Assembly (NCBI RefSeq): GCF_002911695.1
Contig: NZ_PQBS01000038.1
Span: forward strand, 6,108-39,207
Length of the DNA: 33,100 nt
Direction of reading: 5' to 3'
Source of the DNA: Gracilimonas amylolytica
Lineage (GTDB): Bacteria; Bacteroidota; Rhodothermia; Balneolales; Balneolaceae
The position numbers were made by a program, and so were the translations under genes. This document shows, piece by piece, positions 1 through 6,733 of this stretch; within the stretch, counting starts at the first letter, position 1, and each line of letters opens with the position of its first letter. The notes below the pieces were generated by a model. That model was not told where the DNA came from, did no database searches, and saw nothing but the letters and a program-made list of their open reading frames with translations.

Positions 1-94
1 TTGATTTCGGGAATACCCGGATCTTTGACTCTGCAACTAGCGCAAGCGTCTCGCTTGTAGCAACCTATATGTTTCGAGGTTATAAGGAATGATC
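1..94. repeat. Dispersed direct repeat R1, left copy
   Basis: This segment recurs at 1614-1707 in the same orientation with only a few changes. It contains the hairpin CAAGCG-TCT-CGCTTG and ends in a GTTTCGAGGTTATAAGG-like stretch. The window edge cuts it, so it may extend further left. No coding frame is supported here. Confidence 0.8.
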
Positions 95-104
95 GGCAAT
101 CCAA

Positions 105-191
105 ATTTCCATCACCCGGCTCTTTTGGAAATGTACCTCGAAGCCAAATTAATGTGAGCCGAATGATGGTGGTGCTTTTCTAGGCCCAAAT
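105..191. repeat. Dispersed direct repeat R2, left copy
   Basis: These 87 bp recur at 1336-1422 with about five substitutions visible by eye. With R1 and R3 it brackets the toxin-antitoxin pair. Function unknown. Confidence 0.8.
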
Positions 192-199
192 ACATCAAT

Positions 200-259
200 C
201 CGTTCAGCCTGCATCTGCTTATTGGTTTTTCAACGTGAGAACGGGGTGATGGATGGGTT
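200..259. repeat. Dispersed direct repeat R3, left copy
   Basis: These 60 bp recur at 1735-1794 with a few changes. The shared core includes TTTTTCAACGTGAGAACGGG. It ends 30 bp from the 3' end of the toxin gene. Confidence 0.8.
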
Positions 260-288
260 GGATATCAGCTTCAACTGGTTTTTTAAAA

Positions 289-621
289 CTATTGGATCTT
301 ACGAGAACCCTTGATCTTTGTAATACTGGAGTGACCATGAAGAATTCTTAACACCAAAATATGGTCATTATTTACCCGATAAATGACCAGGTAGGAACCT
401 AAAATTATATTTCTGTATATCTGATCTTTGGTTGGCAGATGTCGACACTCTGGATAGTGAGCCCAAGTTTGATCCAGGCTCCAAATTTTACTGTAAATTT
501 CCGAAACAAAACTCTTAGCAGAGGCCGCTCCGAAAATTTCTTCCCCATACTCATACACCGATTTTAGGTCTTCCGTAAACTGCTCTGAAACAGCTACTTC
601 TCTTTTCTTTTTTTCAACCAC
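289..621 (-). CDS. ParE/RelE-family toxin of a type II toxin-antitoxin pair
   Basis: A 110-residue protein with the ParE/RelE layout. It has an N-terminal helical part (SEQFTEDLKSVYEYGEE), then basic strands with RNIILGSYLVIYRVNNDHI and a closing VLRILHGHSS, the usual ParE end with His near the C-terminus. Family members poison DNA gyrase (ParE) or cleave mRNA on the ribosome (RelE); the sequence alone does not decide which. The only plausible start is GTG at 621. It lies inside the last 28 bases of the upstream antitoxin gene, so translation is probably coupled. The pair stands alone among repeats and has no link to the sugar genes. Confidence 0.8.
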   Translation of the reverse strand: MVEKKKREVAVSEQFTEDLKSVYEYGEEIFGAASAKSFVSEIYSKIWSLDQTWAHYPECRHLPTKDQIYRNIILGSYLVIYRVNNDHILVLRILHGHSSITKIKGSRKIQ

Positions 622-794
622 GACTCAAATTTAGTCATTGATTCCTGAACCGTATAAAATGGCCCTTTTTCAGCCACTTTGATCCCTTTCTTGAATTCAA
701 TTTCTGATAATGCCTCTCCAGACGTAAACCGGTTCCCCGAAACATTGTCTTTTAACTCTTTTCCTTCCATAACACTTAAGTCTTTGTTGGTCAT
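594..794 (-). CDS. Small antitoxin, partner of the ParE-like toxin
   Basis: A 66-residue, lysine-rich protein just upstream of the toxin and overlapping it by 28 bases, the classic antitoxin-first order. I chose ATG at 794, which follows a GGTGGTA stretch; the TTG at 803 is less likely. The N-terminal half may form a small dimerisation or DNA-binding fold, and the charged C-terminus (FESWLKKRKEK) may wrap the toxin, but no named antitoxin family was recognised. Antitoxins of this kind usually repress their own promoter, here in the AT-rich DNA just above 794. Confidence 0.7.
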   Translation of the reverse strand: MTNKDLSVMEGKELKDNVSGNRFTSGEALSEIEFKKGIKVAEKGPFYTVQESMTKFESWLKKRKEK

Positions 795-930
795 TACCAC
801 CAATTAAAATATCTATTTGGTGTATGTTCTACAAATATTGAATGATTGTTTTAAGAAGTACCAAATGAATTTAGGACGAAAGAGGGGTTTTCAGTTCAAG
901 CTTGGTTGCCCTGATCACGACCTCACCTAA

Positions 931-955
931 ATCCTCTCCTTCGCAAGGAGAGGAT
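931..955 (+). other. Perfect 11-bp hairpin followed by T-rich DNA
   Basis: ATCCTCTCCTT (931-941), loop CGC, AAGGAGAGGAT (945-955), then TTTGCTCTTTTTT. The shape is that of an intrinsic terminator reading rightward, but no plus-strand gene ends here. The corresponding place in the second composite repeat (about 3353-3400) is rearranged by extra sequence. It is best viewed as part of the repeat. Confidence 0.5.
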
Positions 956-976
956 TTTGCTCTTTTTTAAAACCAA

Positions 977-1110
977 GTCATTGCGAGGCCTTCGGCAAAG
1001 CAAAGGCCGTGGCAATCTGCCTGATTTATTTGGGAGATCGATTTCGGGAGATGGCTTAGTCGTCAAACTGACTCATCCAATATTATATAACCCAATCTCC
1101 TCGCAATGAC
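977..1110. repeat. MITE/REP-like element with 12-bp terminal inverted repeats, copy 1
   Basis: It begins GTCATTGCGAGG (977-988) and ends CCTCGCAATGAC (1099-1110), a perfect 12-bp inverted repeat. Near-identical copies lie at 3419-3551 and 3833-3965, and a decayed one at 29555-29686. It has no open frame. It resembles the CATTGCGAG-type palindromic repeats known from many unrelated bacterial genomes. It is a mobile-repeat candidate with no transposase in view. Confidence 0.75.
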
Positions 1111-1335
1111 CGGATTATTAGGATTCAGGAATAAGTACTTCAATACATCTCAGGAAATTCCTCCTTTGAAGGAGGTGCCGGGCTGAGTGAATACGAAGCC
1201 TGGCGGTGGATGTACGGGGGTGGATTTGACCTGGGTGCCTTCATACCCGCACTCACATCCCTCGGTAAAATCAGTAAACCGATTTTAGCCTCTCCCTTCT
1301 AAGGGAGAATTTTTTCAAGTCAGAGATTAATCCAG

Positions 1336-1422
1336 ATTTCCATCACCCGGCTCTTTTGGAAATGTGCCTCGAAGCTAAATTAACGTGAGCCGAATGATGG
1401 AGGTGCTTTTCTAGGCCCAAAT
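1336..1422. repeat. Dispersed direct repeat R2, right copy
   Basis: Second copy of the 87-bp repeat at 105-191. Here it precedes the R1 copy rather than following it, so the modules have been shuffled. Confidence 0.8.
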
Positions 1423-1553
1423 CGGAGCTAATGCCGGGTTTGAGACCCCTCGCGGTAACCAACCTAAATCGGTATTCAGCTCCATTGCGACTCGGGGTGA
1501 CAACTCTTGTGTTTTATAGATGTGGAGATTTTAGATTTTGGACTCCAAGAATT

Positions 1554-1625
1554 GTCACTCGAGACCTTCAGCGAAGCGTAGGCTGTGGTAAGCTGATCGA
1601 TCTATTTGGGATATTGATTTCGGGA
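1554..1625. repeat. Decayed copy of the GTCATTGCGAGG element
   Basis: GTCACTCGAGACCTTCAGCG and the following bases align with the left half of the 133-bp element at 977, with many substitutions. It runs directly into the R1 copy at 1614, which suggests that R1 is the continuation of an older, longer element. Confidence 0.5.
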
Positions 1626-1707
1626 ATACCCGGATCTTTGACTCTGCAACTAGCGCAAGCGTCTCGCTTGTAGCGACCTGTATGTTTCGAGGTTATAAGG
1701 ATTGATC
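1614..1707. repeat. Dispersed direct repeat R1, right copy
   Basis: Second copy of bases 1-94, same orientation, with the CAAGCG-TCT-CGCTTG hairpin kept. Confidence 0.8.
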
Positions 1708-1734
1708 CGTGAACCAAATTTCCAATCCATCATT

Positions 1735-1794
1735 CCGTTCTGCCTTCATCTGTTTATTGGTTTTTCAACGTGAGAACGGGGTGATGGATGGGTT
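1735..1794. repeat. Dispersed direct repeat R3, right copy
   Basis: Second copy of bases 200-259. It lies about 75 bp beyond the 3' end of the UDP-glucose dehydrogenase gene. Bases 1795-1870 show no terminator with a T-run, only an imperfect palindrome (AACACTCAA / TTGAATGTT). Confidence 0.8.
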
Positions 1795-1870
1795 TAGGTA
1801 GCTCCTTATCTTAACAGAACACATATCAACACTCAATGTTGAATGTTCAATTCCCTTATCCGGTCATAAA

Positions 1871-3046
1871 TCAGTTATTCCCAAACAGGTCCCGTGTGTA
1901 CACCTTATCCTTCACGTCTTTGATCTCATCCACCATGCGGTTGGCGACGATCACTTCGGAAATATCCTTGAATTCATCCAGGTCACTGATCACGCGGGAG
2001 TGGTAAAATTCGTCTTGCTTTAGGTATGGTTCATACACCACCACCTCAATCCCCTTGGCCTTGATACGCTTCATGATCCCCTGTATGGCACTTTCCCTGA
2101 AATTATCTGAGCCTTGCTTCATCACCAATCTGTAAATCCCGACTATTTTGGGATCATTTTTCCAGATCTGTCGAGCTACAAAATCCTTGCGGGTGGTGTT
2201 AGCATCCACGATGGCTTTGATGAGATTGTTCGGGACATCCTCAAAATTAGCCAGCAGCTGCTTGGTATCTTTCGGCAGACAGTAGCCTCCATAACCGAAG
2301 GATGGATTGTTGTAGTGATCGCCGATCCTGGGATCAAGGCCTACCCCTTTTACCACCTGTTTGGTACTCAGGTTATGAGTTTCACAATAAGAATCGAGTT
2401 CATTGAAGTAGGCTACCCGCATGGCAAGGTAGGTGTTTGAAAATAACTTAATGGCCTCAGCCTCTGTGCTGTCCGTGAATAAGATCGGTATCTCTCCGGC
2501 ATCATCCGCCGCTCCCTCTTTTAGTAGTTTTGCAAAGGTTTCTGCCCGATCAGAACGCTCTCCTACCACGATCCTTGACGGATACAGGTTGTCGTGCAGG
2601 GCCTGTCCTTCTCGCAGAAATTCCGGAGAGAAAATGAGGTTATCGGTTCCGAATTTTTCTTTCGCACTTTGCACGTATCCTACCGGTATCGTGGATTTGA
2701 TGACCATCACCGCCTTCGGGTTGATCTCCATCACGTCCCGAATCACCGATTCCACCGAGCGGGTGTCAAATTTATTAGTCTCGGGATCGTAGTTGGTGGG
2801 CGTGGCTATGATCACGTACTCAGCACCGACGTATGCCTCGTTCTTATCCAGTGTAGCCCTTAGATTCAGATCATCCCGGTTCTTTAAAAAGTCTTCGATC
2901 TCGGGATCGGTGATGGGTGACCTTCTCTCATTGATCATCTTTACCTTTTCTTCGATGATATCCAAGGCAACCACTTCATGGTGTTGCGCTAAAAGAACGG
3001 AAAGTGAAAGTCCAACATATCCGGTTCCGGCTACAGCTATTTTCAT
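1871..3046 (-). CDS. ugd: UDP-glucose 6-dehydrogenase
   Basis: Oxidises UDP-glucose to UDP-glucuronate in two NAD-dependent steps in the cytoplasm, supplying glucuronate or its derivatives for surface polysaccharide. At 391 residues it matches the short E. coli Ugd class closely in length and sequence. The NAD-binding GTGYVGLS motif is at 7-14, KSTIPVG at 117-123, and FSPEFLREG at 139-147. The catalytic cysteine is Cys256 in [15 protein letters not shown], with Lys200, Asn204 and Asp260 also in place. The start is ATG at 3046 next to the Rossmann strand, with no clear Shine-Dalgarno. It stands alone, separated by about 1 kb of repeats from the dehydratase gene upstream. This class differs from the two WbpA-like dehydrogenases further right. 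Confidence 0.95.
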   Translation of the reverse strand: MKIAVAGTGYVGLSLSVLLAQHHEVVALDIIEEKVKMINERRSPITDPEIEDFLKNRDDLNLRATLDKNEAYVGAEYVIIATPTNYDPETNKFDTRSVESVIRDVMEINPKAVMVIKSTIPVGYVQSAKEKFGTDNLIFSPEFLREGQALHDNLYPSRIVVGERSDRAETFAKLLKEGAADDAGEIPILFTDSTEAEAIKLFSNTYLAMRVAYFNELDSYCETHNLSTKQVVKGVGLDPRIGDHYNNPSFGYGGYCLPKDTKQLLANFEDVPNNLIKAIVDANTTRKDFVARQIWKNDPKIVGIYRLVMKQGSDNFRESAIQGIMKRIKAKGIEVVVYEPYLKQDEFYHSRVISDLDEFKDISEVIVANRMVDEIKDVKDKVYTRDLFGNN

Positions 3047-3098
3047 ACGGCTATCTTATTGTTTCTTAGTTTTGAAAGACTTGGAAGATAAGGAATTA

Positions 3099-3182
3099 TT
3101 AGTTTTTAGTTTTGAGTGATTAGGTTTTAGGTGCAAGGCGCGAGGTGCAAGGCGCGAGGTGCGAGGTGCAAGGGGTTAGGGG
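3099..3182. repeat. Heptanucleotide array with drifting unit (12 units)
   Basis: Twelve consecutive 7-mers from 3099 to 3182. The units change from TTAGTTT through TTAGGTG to CAAGGCG/CGAGGTG and back to TTAGGGG, yet every unit keeps AG at positions 3-4. The array lies 50-135 bp upstream of the ugd start. Slippage-prone; an effect on ugd expression is possible but not shown. Confidence 0.8.
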
Positions 3183-3418
3183 TTTAATGCTCGTTTCGGA
3201 GGTTTTTCTTTGTGATGCTGTGCGGGAAGTCTGCCTTAGTGCTCGTTACGCAGCTCCTGTTGCGTAATGCCATCTTGGAAGCCTGCCTTTGCCGGCGAGG
3301 TAGGCTCCTGCTTCCGGTTCAGGCTTGGGTACCCTGTTCACGACCTCACCTAGATCCACTGCTCGCCTGCCTCAAGCATTCGTGGGCAAGGAGAGGACTT
3401 TAATCTTTTTAAAACCAA

Positions 3419-3551
3419 GTCATTGCGAGGCCTTCGGCGAAGCAAAGGCCGTGGCAATCTGCCTGATCTGCCTGGGAAGTCGTAATTGGGAGATTGCTTC
3501 GTTGTTCAGTTTTCTAAACCTACATTTTACCATTGGCCGCCTCGCAATGAC
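3419..3551. repeat. MITE/REP-like element, copy 2
   Basis: Starts GTCATTGCGAGG (3419-3430) and ends CCTCGCAATGAC (3540-3551). The interior is nearly identical to the copy at 3833-3965 and similar to 977-1110. Confidence 0.8.
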
Positions 3552-3744
3552 CGGGTTTATAGACTTAAGGAATAAGTACTACAATAAATTACATGAAATT
3601 CCTCCTTTGAAGGAGGTGCCGGGCTGAGTGAATACGAAGACGGGCGGAGGATGTATGGGGTGCGGATTTGACTCGGTTGCCATCATACCCGCACTCACAT
3701 CCCTCGGTAAAATCAGTAAACTGATTTTAGCCTCTCCCTTCTAA

Positions 3745-3767
3745 GCCTGCCTGCCGGCAAAGGCAGG
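3745..3767. repeat. GC-rich short palindrome, representative copy
   Basis: GCCTGCCT-GCCGGC-AGGCAGG type inverted repeat. Related copies are at 3281-3305, 4017-4040, 29233-29257, 29385-29405, 29505-29529 and 32986-33009. All are intergenic. Comparison with copy 1 of the composite repeat shows that this one is an insertion. Confidence 0.75.
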
Positions 3768-3786
3768 GGAGATTTTCAGTGATTGA

Positions 3787-3814
3787 TCGAGGACCGAGGA
3801 CGGACGACCGACGA
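3787..3814. repeat. Short heptanucleotide array (4 units)
   Basis: TCGAGGA, CCGAGGA, CGGACGA, CCGACGA in tandem. It has the same 7-bp period as the other arrays in the window but an unrelated unit. Confidence 0.6.
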
Positions 3815-3832
3815 CCGGTTTTAAAAGGCAAA

Positions 3833-3965
3833 GTCATTGCGAGGCCTTCGGCGAAGCAAAGGCCGTGGCAATCTGTCTGATCTGCCTGGGAAGTCGTAAT
3901 TGGGAGATTGCTTCGTTGTTCACTTTTCTAAACCTACATTATACCACAGGCCGCCTCGCAATGAC
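3833..3965. repeat. MITE/REP-like element, copy 3
   Basis: Perfect 12-bp ends GTCATTGCGAGG (3833-3844) and CCTCGCAATGAC (3954-3965). Its neighbours differ from those of copies 1 and 2, so it sits outside the composite repeat and marks an independent insertion. Confidence 0.8.
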
Positions 3966-4005
3966 CGGGCATTAGAGAGTTATGATAAACACACTCTTCA
4001 ACATT

Positions 4006-4050
4006 GAATATTGAGTGCCTGCCTTTGCCGGCGAGGCAGGTTCAATATTC
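4006..4050 (-). terminator. Nested palindrome directly after the dehydratase stop codon
   Basis: The outer arms GAATATTGA (4006-4014) and TCAATATTC (4042-4050) pair over 9 bp. Inside them CCTGCCT (4018-4024) pairs with AGGCAGG (4034-4040). The structure abuts the TGA stop of the 4051-5925 gene. It would form a long hairpin in the mRNA and may end transcription or protect the 3' end. No T-run follows on the minus strand, so a classical intrinsic terminator is uncertain. Confidence 0.5.
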
Positions 4051-5925
4051 TCAGGCCATCGTGTCTTCGACTTCCCGGCCATTTTTGTAGCCGGTGTAGG
4101 TAGGCACGAATTTGTAGATCGCCTCTTTGATCTCTTCCCTGTTTCCGTTTTCGGCCACCGCTTTAAGTTCATTCAAGCGCTGAGTGAGGTTTTCCAGTAC
4201 ACCATTCTTGCGGGCCATGAAGATCTTTTCGTGACGGGTCATATCGGTGCCCTCTTCAGCGGTGAGCAGCTCTTCGTATAGTTTTTCACCCGGACGGATG
4301 CCCGTATGTTCGATCTTAATGTCTATATCCGGTTCCAGGCCGCTTAGTTTGATCAGATCGCGAGCCATTTGCTCGATATTCACCGGTTCACCCATATCGA
4401 GCACGTAAACCGCTCCGTTATTACCAAGGGCACCGGCTTGCAATACCAGCTGTGACGCTTCAGGAATGGTCATAAAATAGCGGATCATATCGGGGTGAGT
4501 GACCGTTACCGGACCGCCTTTTTTGATTTGATCCTTGAAGATCGGTATCACACTGCCCCGGCTCCCCAATACATTACCGAATCGAACTGACACAAACACC
4601 TCACCATTTTCAGCCTGATGAGATCCCCATTCAACAATATGTTCTGCAATTCGCTTACTGGCACCCATAACGGAAGTTGGGTTAACGGCCTTATCCGTGG
4701 AAATATTCACAAAATGAGACACCTTATGGTCAACGGACAGGTTCACTAAATTTCTTGTTCCCAGCACATTATTGAGAATGGCCTGTGCAGGGTTTTCTTC
4801 CATCAGGGGCACATGCTTATGGGCAGCCGCATGAAATACCACTTCAGGCTTGTCCTGTTCAAAGATCGTGCGGAGTGTCATTTTATCTCTCACATCACAG
4901 ATACGAATGCAATAATCTAGGTAAGGAATTTCATTGTTGATCTCACGCACCAGTTGATGAATGCTGTTCTCACCGCGCCCAAGCAAAATGACATGCTTTG
5001 GTTTGAACCGGGAGATCTGACGAACGATCTCTGAGCCTATTGAACCACCGGCTCCGGTTACCAGGATCCGTTTGCCCTCAATGTAAGAGCAAATAGTACT
5101 TGTTTCCAACTGTACCGGTTTACGACGAAGGAGATCCTCTACATCCACATTGCGAAGCTGACTAATGGAAACCTTCCCGCTAAGTAGGTCATATATAGCC
5201 GGAACGATCTTATAGTTAGCTTCCGTCATTCGAGCCCGTTCCACCACTCGGCGTATGACATCCCCCGATTCAGACGGCATCGCAATGATCACCTCATCAA
5301 TATTCAGACGCCGCACCACATTCGGTATTTCAAAGATCGTGCCTTTCACCGGAATACCCATGAACTTCTGCTTTCGCTTGGACAGATCATCATCTACAAA
5401 GGCCACCGGTATCATATTGGCTTCCTTATTCTTGAGCATCTCTTTAGCCACCATGGTTCCGCTTTCTCCGGCTCCGGCGATTAAAATCCGCTTGGCCTCG
5501 TTACTTCCCTTTACTTTTGGTACGCGATACTTAATAAAATATCGGGTCAGGGCTCTTAGGGTGATGAGTGCGGGTACCGCCAGGAAAAACTCAATGATGG
5601 GAATGGAAAAAGGAATATTGAGTGTCCTTCCACTAAATAACACAAACAACGTATAAGGTATGGTTAGTATCCCCACCATGATCAAGACTGAAAAGAGATC
5701 ACTGAACCCGGTATTCCGCCAAGATTGACGGTGACTACCCATGAAGTAGGTCATCATACTTTTTACAACTAACAATCCTCCGGTCAGCTGCAGTATAATA
5801 GTATAATATCCGGTCAGATCGCCGTCCAGCCTTAACATAAATGCCAAGACCGTCATGAGTGACCAAGTTCCAATTTCTGCAACCCCTTTAAAGATACTTT
5901 TGTACGCGAAAATCGTCTGTTTCAT
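4051..5925 (-). CDS. Membrane-bound UDP-GlcNAc 4,6-dehydratase of the FlaA1/WbpM/PglF type
   Basis: Family members convert UDP-GlcNAc to the 4-keto-6-deoxy sugar, the entry to QuiNAc, FucNAc or bacillosamine-type sugars. The protein has 624 residues. Four hydrophobic segments lie roughly at 15-32, 41-60, 77-98 and 108-124. A first Rossmann-like domain has GAGESG at 151-156, and the catalytic extended-SDR domain has TGAGGSIGSE at 290-299. The active site is STDKA at 409-413 followed by M420 and K424, the Ser-Met-Lys pattern of WbpM-like enzymes instead of Ser-Tyr-Lys. The start is ATG at 5925. It lies 256 bp from the sugar transferase stop and probably has its own transcript or reads through from it. 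Its product may be the first sugar placed on the lipid by the upstream transferase (inference). Confidence 0.9.
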   Translation of the reverse strand: MKQTIFAYKSIFKGVAEIGTWSLMTVLAFMLRLDGDLTGYYTIILQLTGGLLVVKSMMTYFMGSHRQSWRNTGFSDLFSVLIMVGILTIPYTLFVLFSGRTLNIPFSIPIIEFFLAVPALITLRALTRYFIKYRVPKVKGSNEAKRILIAGAGESGTMVAKEMLKNKEANMIPVAFVDDDLSKRKQKFMGIPVKGTIFEIPNVVRRLNIDEVIIAMPSESGDVIRRVVERARMTEANYKIVPAIYDLLSGKVSISQLRNVDVEDLLRRKPVQLETSTICSYIEGKRILVTGAGGSIGSEIVRQISRFKPKHVILLGRGENSIHQLVREINNEIPYLDYCIRICDVRDKMTLRTIFEQDKPEVVFHAAAHKHVPLMEENPAQAILNNVLGTRNLVNLSVDHKVSHFVNISTDKAVNPTSVMGASKRIAEHIVEWGSHQAENGEVFVSVRFGNVLGSRGSVIPIFKDQIKKGGPVTVTHPDMIRYFMTIPEASQLVLQAGALGNNGAVYVLDMGEPVNIEQMARDLIKLSGLEPDIDIKIEHTGIRPGEKLYEELLTAEEGTDMTRHEKIFMARKNGVLENLTQRLNELKAVAENGNREEIKEAIYKFVPTYTGYKNGREVEDTMA

Positions 5926-6152
5926 TACATGATATTGTGTTCAGCTCTTAAACCTTTCAGAAAGGCGCCCTAAAATAAGGAAAATATCACTGAATTGTAC
6001 ATTTAAAATTTTTAACCCGTTGTTTGTGAGTCATTTAGGTGAAGTTTTACCATAGAGGAGTGTTTTTTTTGCCTCGGCTTTATCGGGGCGATCCTTCACT
6101 GCAGTCAGACATTGCCAACTCATCATCTTTCGACATCTAGTCTGTGTTAAAC

Positions 6153-6172
6153 AGTACCTTCTGTAAGGTACT
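6153..6172 (-). terminator. Perfect 8-bp stem-loop after the sugar transferase gene
   Basis: AGTACCTTCTGTAAGGTACT: 8-bp arms around a 4-base loop, starting 10 bp past the stop of the transferase gene at 6182. The T-run on the minus strand is weak (GTTTAAC), so it may only attenuate. The rest of 5926-6181 shows a small CCTTTC/GAAAGG palindrome at 5953-5965 and nothing else recognisable. Confidence 0.4.
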
Positions 6173-6181
6173 TAAGGATTA

Positions 6182-6733
6182 TTAGACTGAATCTTTCACC
6201 TTAATAAAAAAAGTTTTCCAAATAACACTCAAGTATAAATTTATTGATTTATTTTCTACCCACTTAAGATCATAATGAATTCTCTGCTCTGGATTTATAT
6301 TACTTCTCCCATTTACTTGAGCAAGTCCAGTAATTCCAGGTTTAACAAGATGCCTAGTTTTCCAAGTTTTTGTATCATAATTTGATTTTTGTTGTGGGGT
6401 ATCGGGCCTGGGCCCTACAATTGACATGTCACCATAGAATACATTCAACAATTGGGGTAATTCATCTATAGAATATTTTCTTAATATTCGTCCTATAGAA
6501 GTGATTCGGGGATCATCTTTCTTTGTAAACTCTATTTTTTTCGAGTTTCGCTTTTCATTCCTCATCGTCCTAAACTTAAGAATAGTAAACTCTATTAAAT
6601 TTTTTCCAACTCTCTTTTGCTTAAAAAATATAGGTCTTCCATCGGTCAAATAAATTGTCAATCCAACAAATAACATAATTGGAGATAGGATTAGTAAAGC
6701 AAAAGAAGAAATTATAAAATCTAATAATCTCAT
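6182..6733 (-). CDS. Initiating sugar-phosphate transferase (polyprenyl-phosphate phosphoglycosyl transferase)
   Basis: Transfers a sugar-1-phosphate from a UDP-sugar to undecaprenyl phosphate at the inner membrane, starting repeat-unit assembly. It belongs to the monotopic PglC/WbaP C-terminal family. A single hydrophobic re-entrant segment (about 5-28) carries the Ser17-Pro18 break. KFRTMR is at 53-58, the catalytic Asp90-Glu91 dyad is in SIDELPQL, VGPRP is at 106-110, and KPGITGLAQVNGR follows. I chose ATG at 6733, which overlaps the upstream stop as TAATG. A GTG at 6760 would add nine residues and a 28-base overlap and is possible. At 183 residues it is the small catalytic core without WbaP's extra membrane domain. 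Confidence 0.92.
   Translation of the reverse strand: MRLLDFIISSFALLILSPIMLFVGLTIYLTDGRPIFFKQKRVGKNLIEFTILKFRTMRNEKRNSKKIEFTKKDDPRITSIGRILRKYSIDELPQLLNVFYGDMSIVGPRPDTPQQKSNYDTKTWKTRHLVKPGITGLAQVNGRSNINPEQRIHYDLKWVENKSINLYLSVIWKTFFIKVKDSV

Larger units (their letters stand above)
896..1310. repeat. Composite hairpin-rich repeat, copy 1
   Basis: This stretch and 3320-3775 share the same modules in the same order. They are a CACGACCTCACCTA lead, the 133-bp inverted-repeat element, a CCTCCTT-TG-AAGGAGG hairpin (1160-1175), a GGGCTGAGTGAATACGAA word, an AAAATCAG hairpin (1267-1286) and a TCTCCCTT-CT-AAGGGAGA hairpin (1291-1308) followed by ATTTTTT. There is no coding frame of credible quality. 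Function unknown. Confidence 0.75.
3320..3775. repeat. Composite hairpin-rich repeat, copy 2
   Basis: Same module order as 896-1310. The AAAATCAG-TAAA-CTGATTTT hairpin (3709-3728) is perfect here but has one mismatch in copy 1. A 23-bp GC-rich palindrome (3745-3767) is inserted inside what is a TCTCCCTT-CT-AAGGGAGA hairpin in copy 1. Confidence 0.75.

Noticed and set aside
931-1310. Rightward intrinsic terminators (hairpins followed by T-runs at 931-967 and 1291-1315)
   Set aside because: No plus-strand gene ends here, and both hairpins are part of a dispersed repeat.
1431-1673. 80-residue plus-strand open frame
   Set aside because: It lies across decayed repeat DNA (the element at 1554 and R1 at 1614). 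The protein has no family features and no ribosome site.
3212-3627. Two overlapping plus-strand open frames of 63 and 100 residues
   Set aside because: Both run through the composite repeat and the 133-bp element. The matching stretch in copy 1 has no equivalent frame.
5953-5965. CCTTTC-A-GAAAGG palindrome upstream of the dehydratase as an operator
   Set aside because: Too short and single-copy; no second site or promoter was found to support it.
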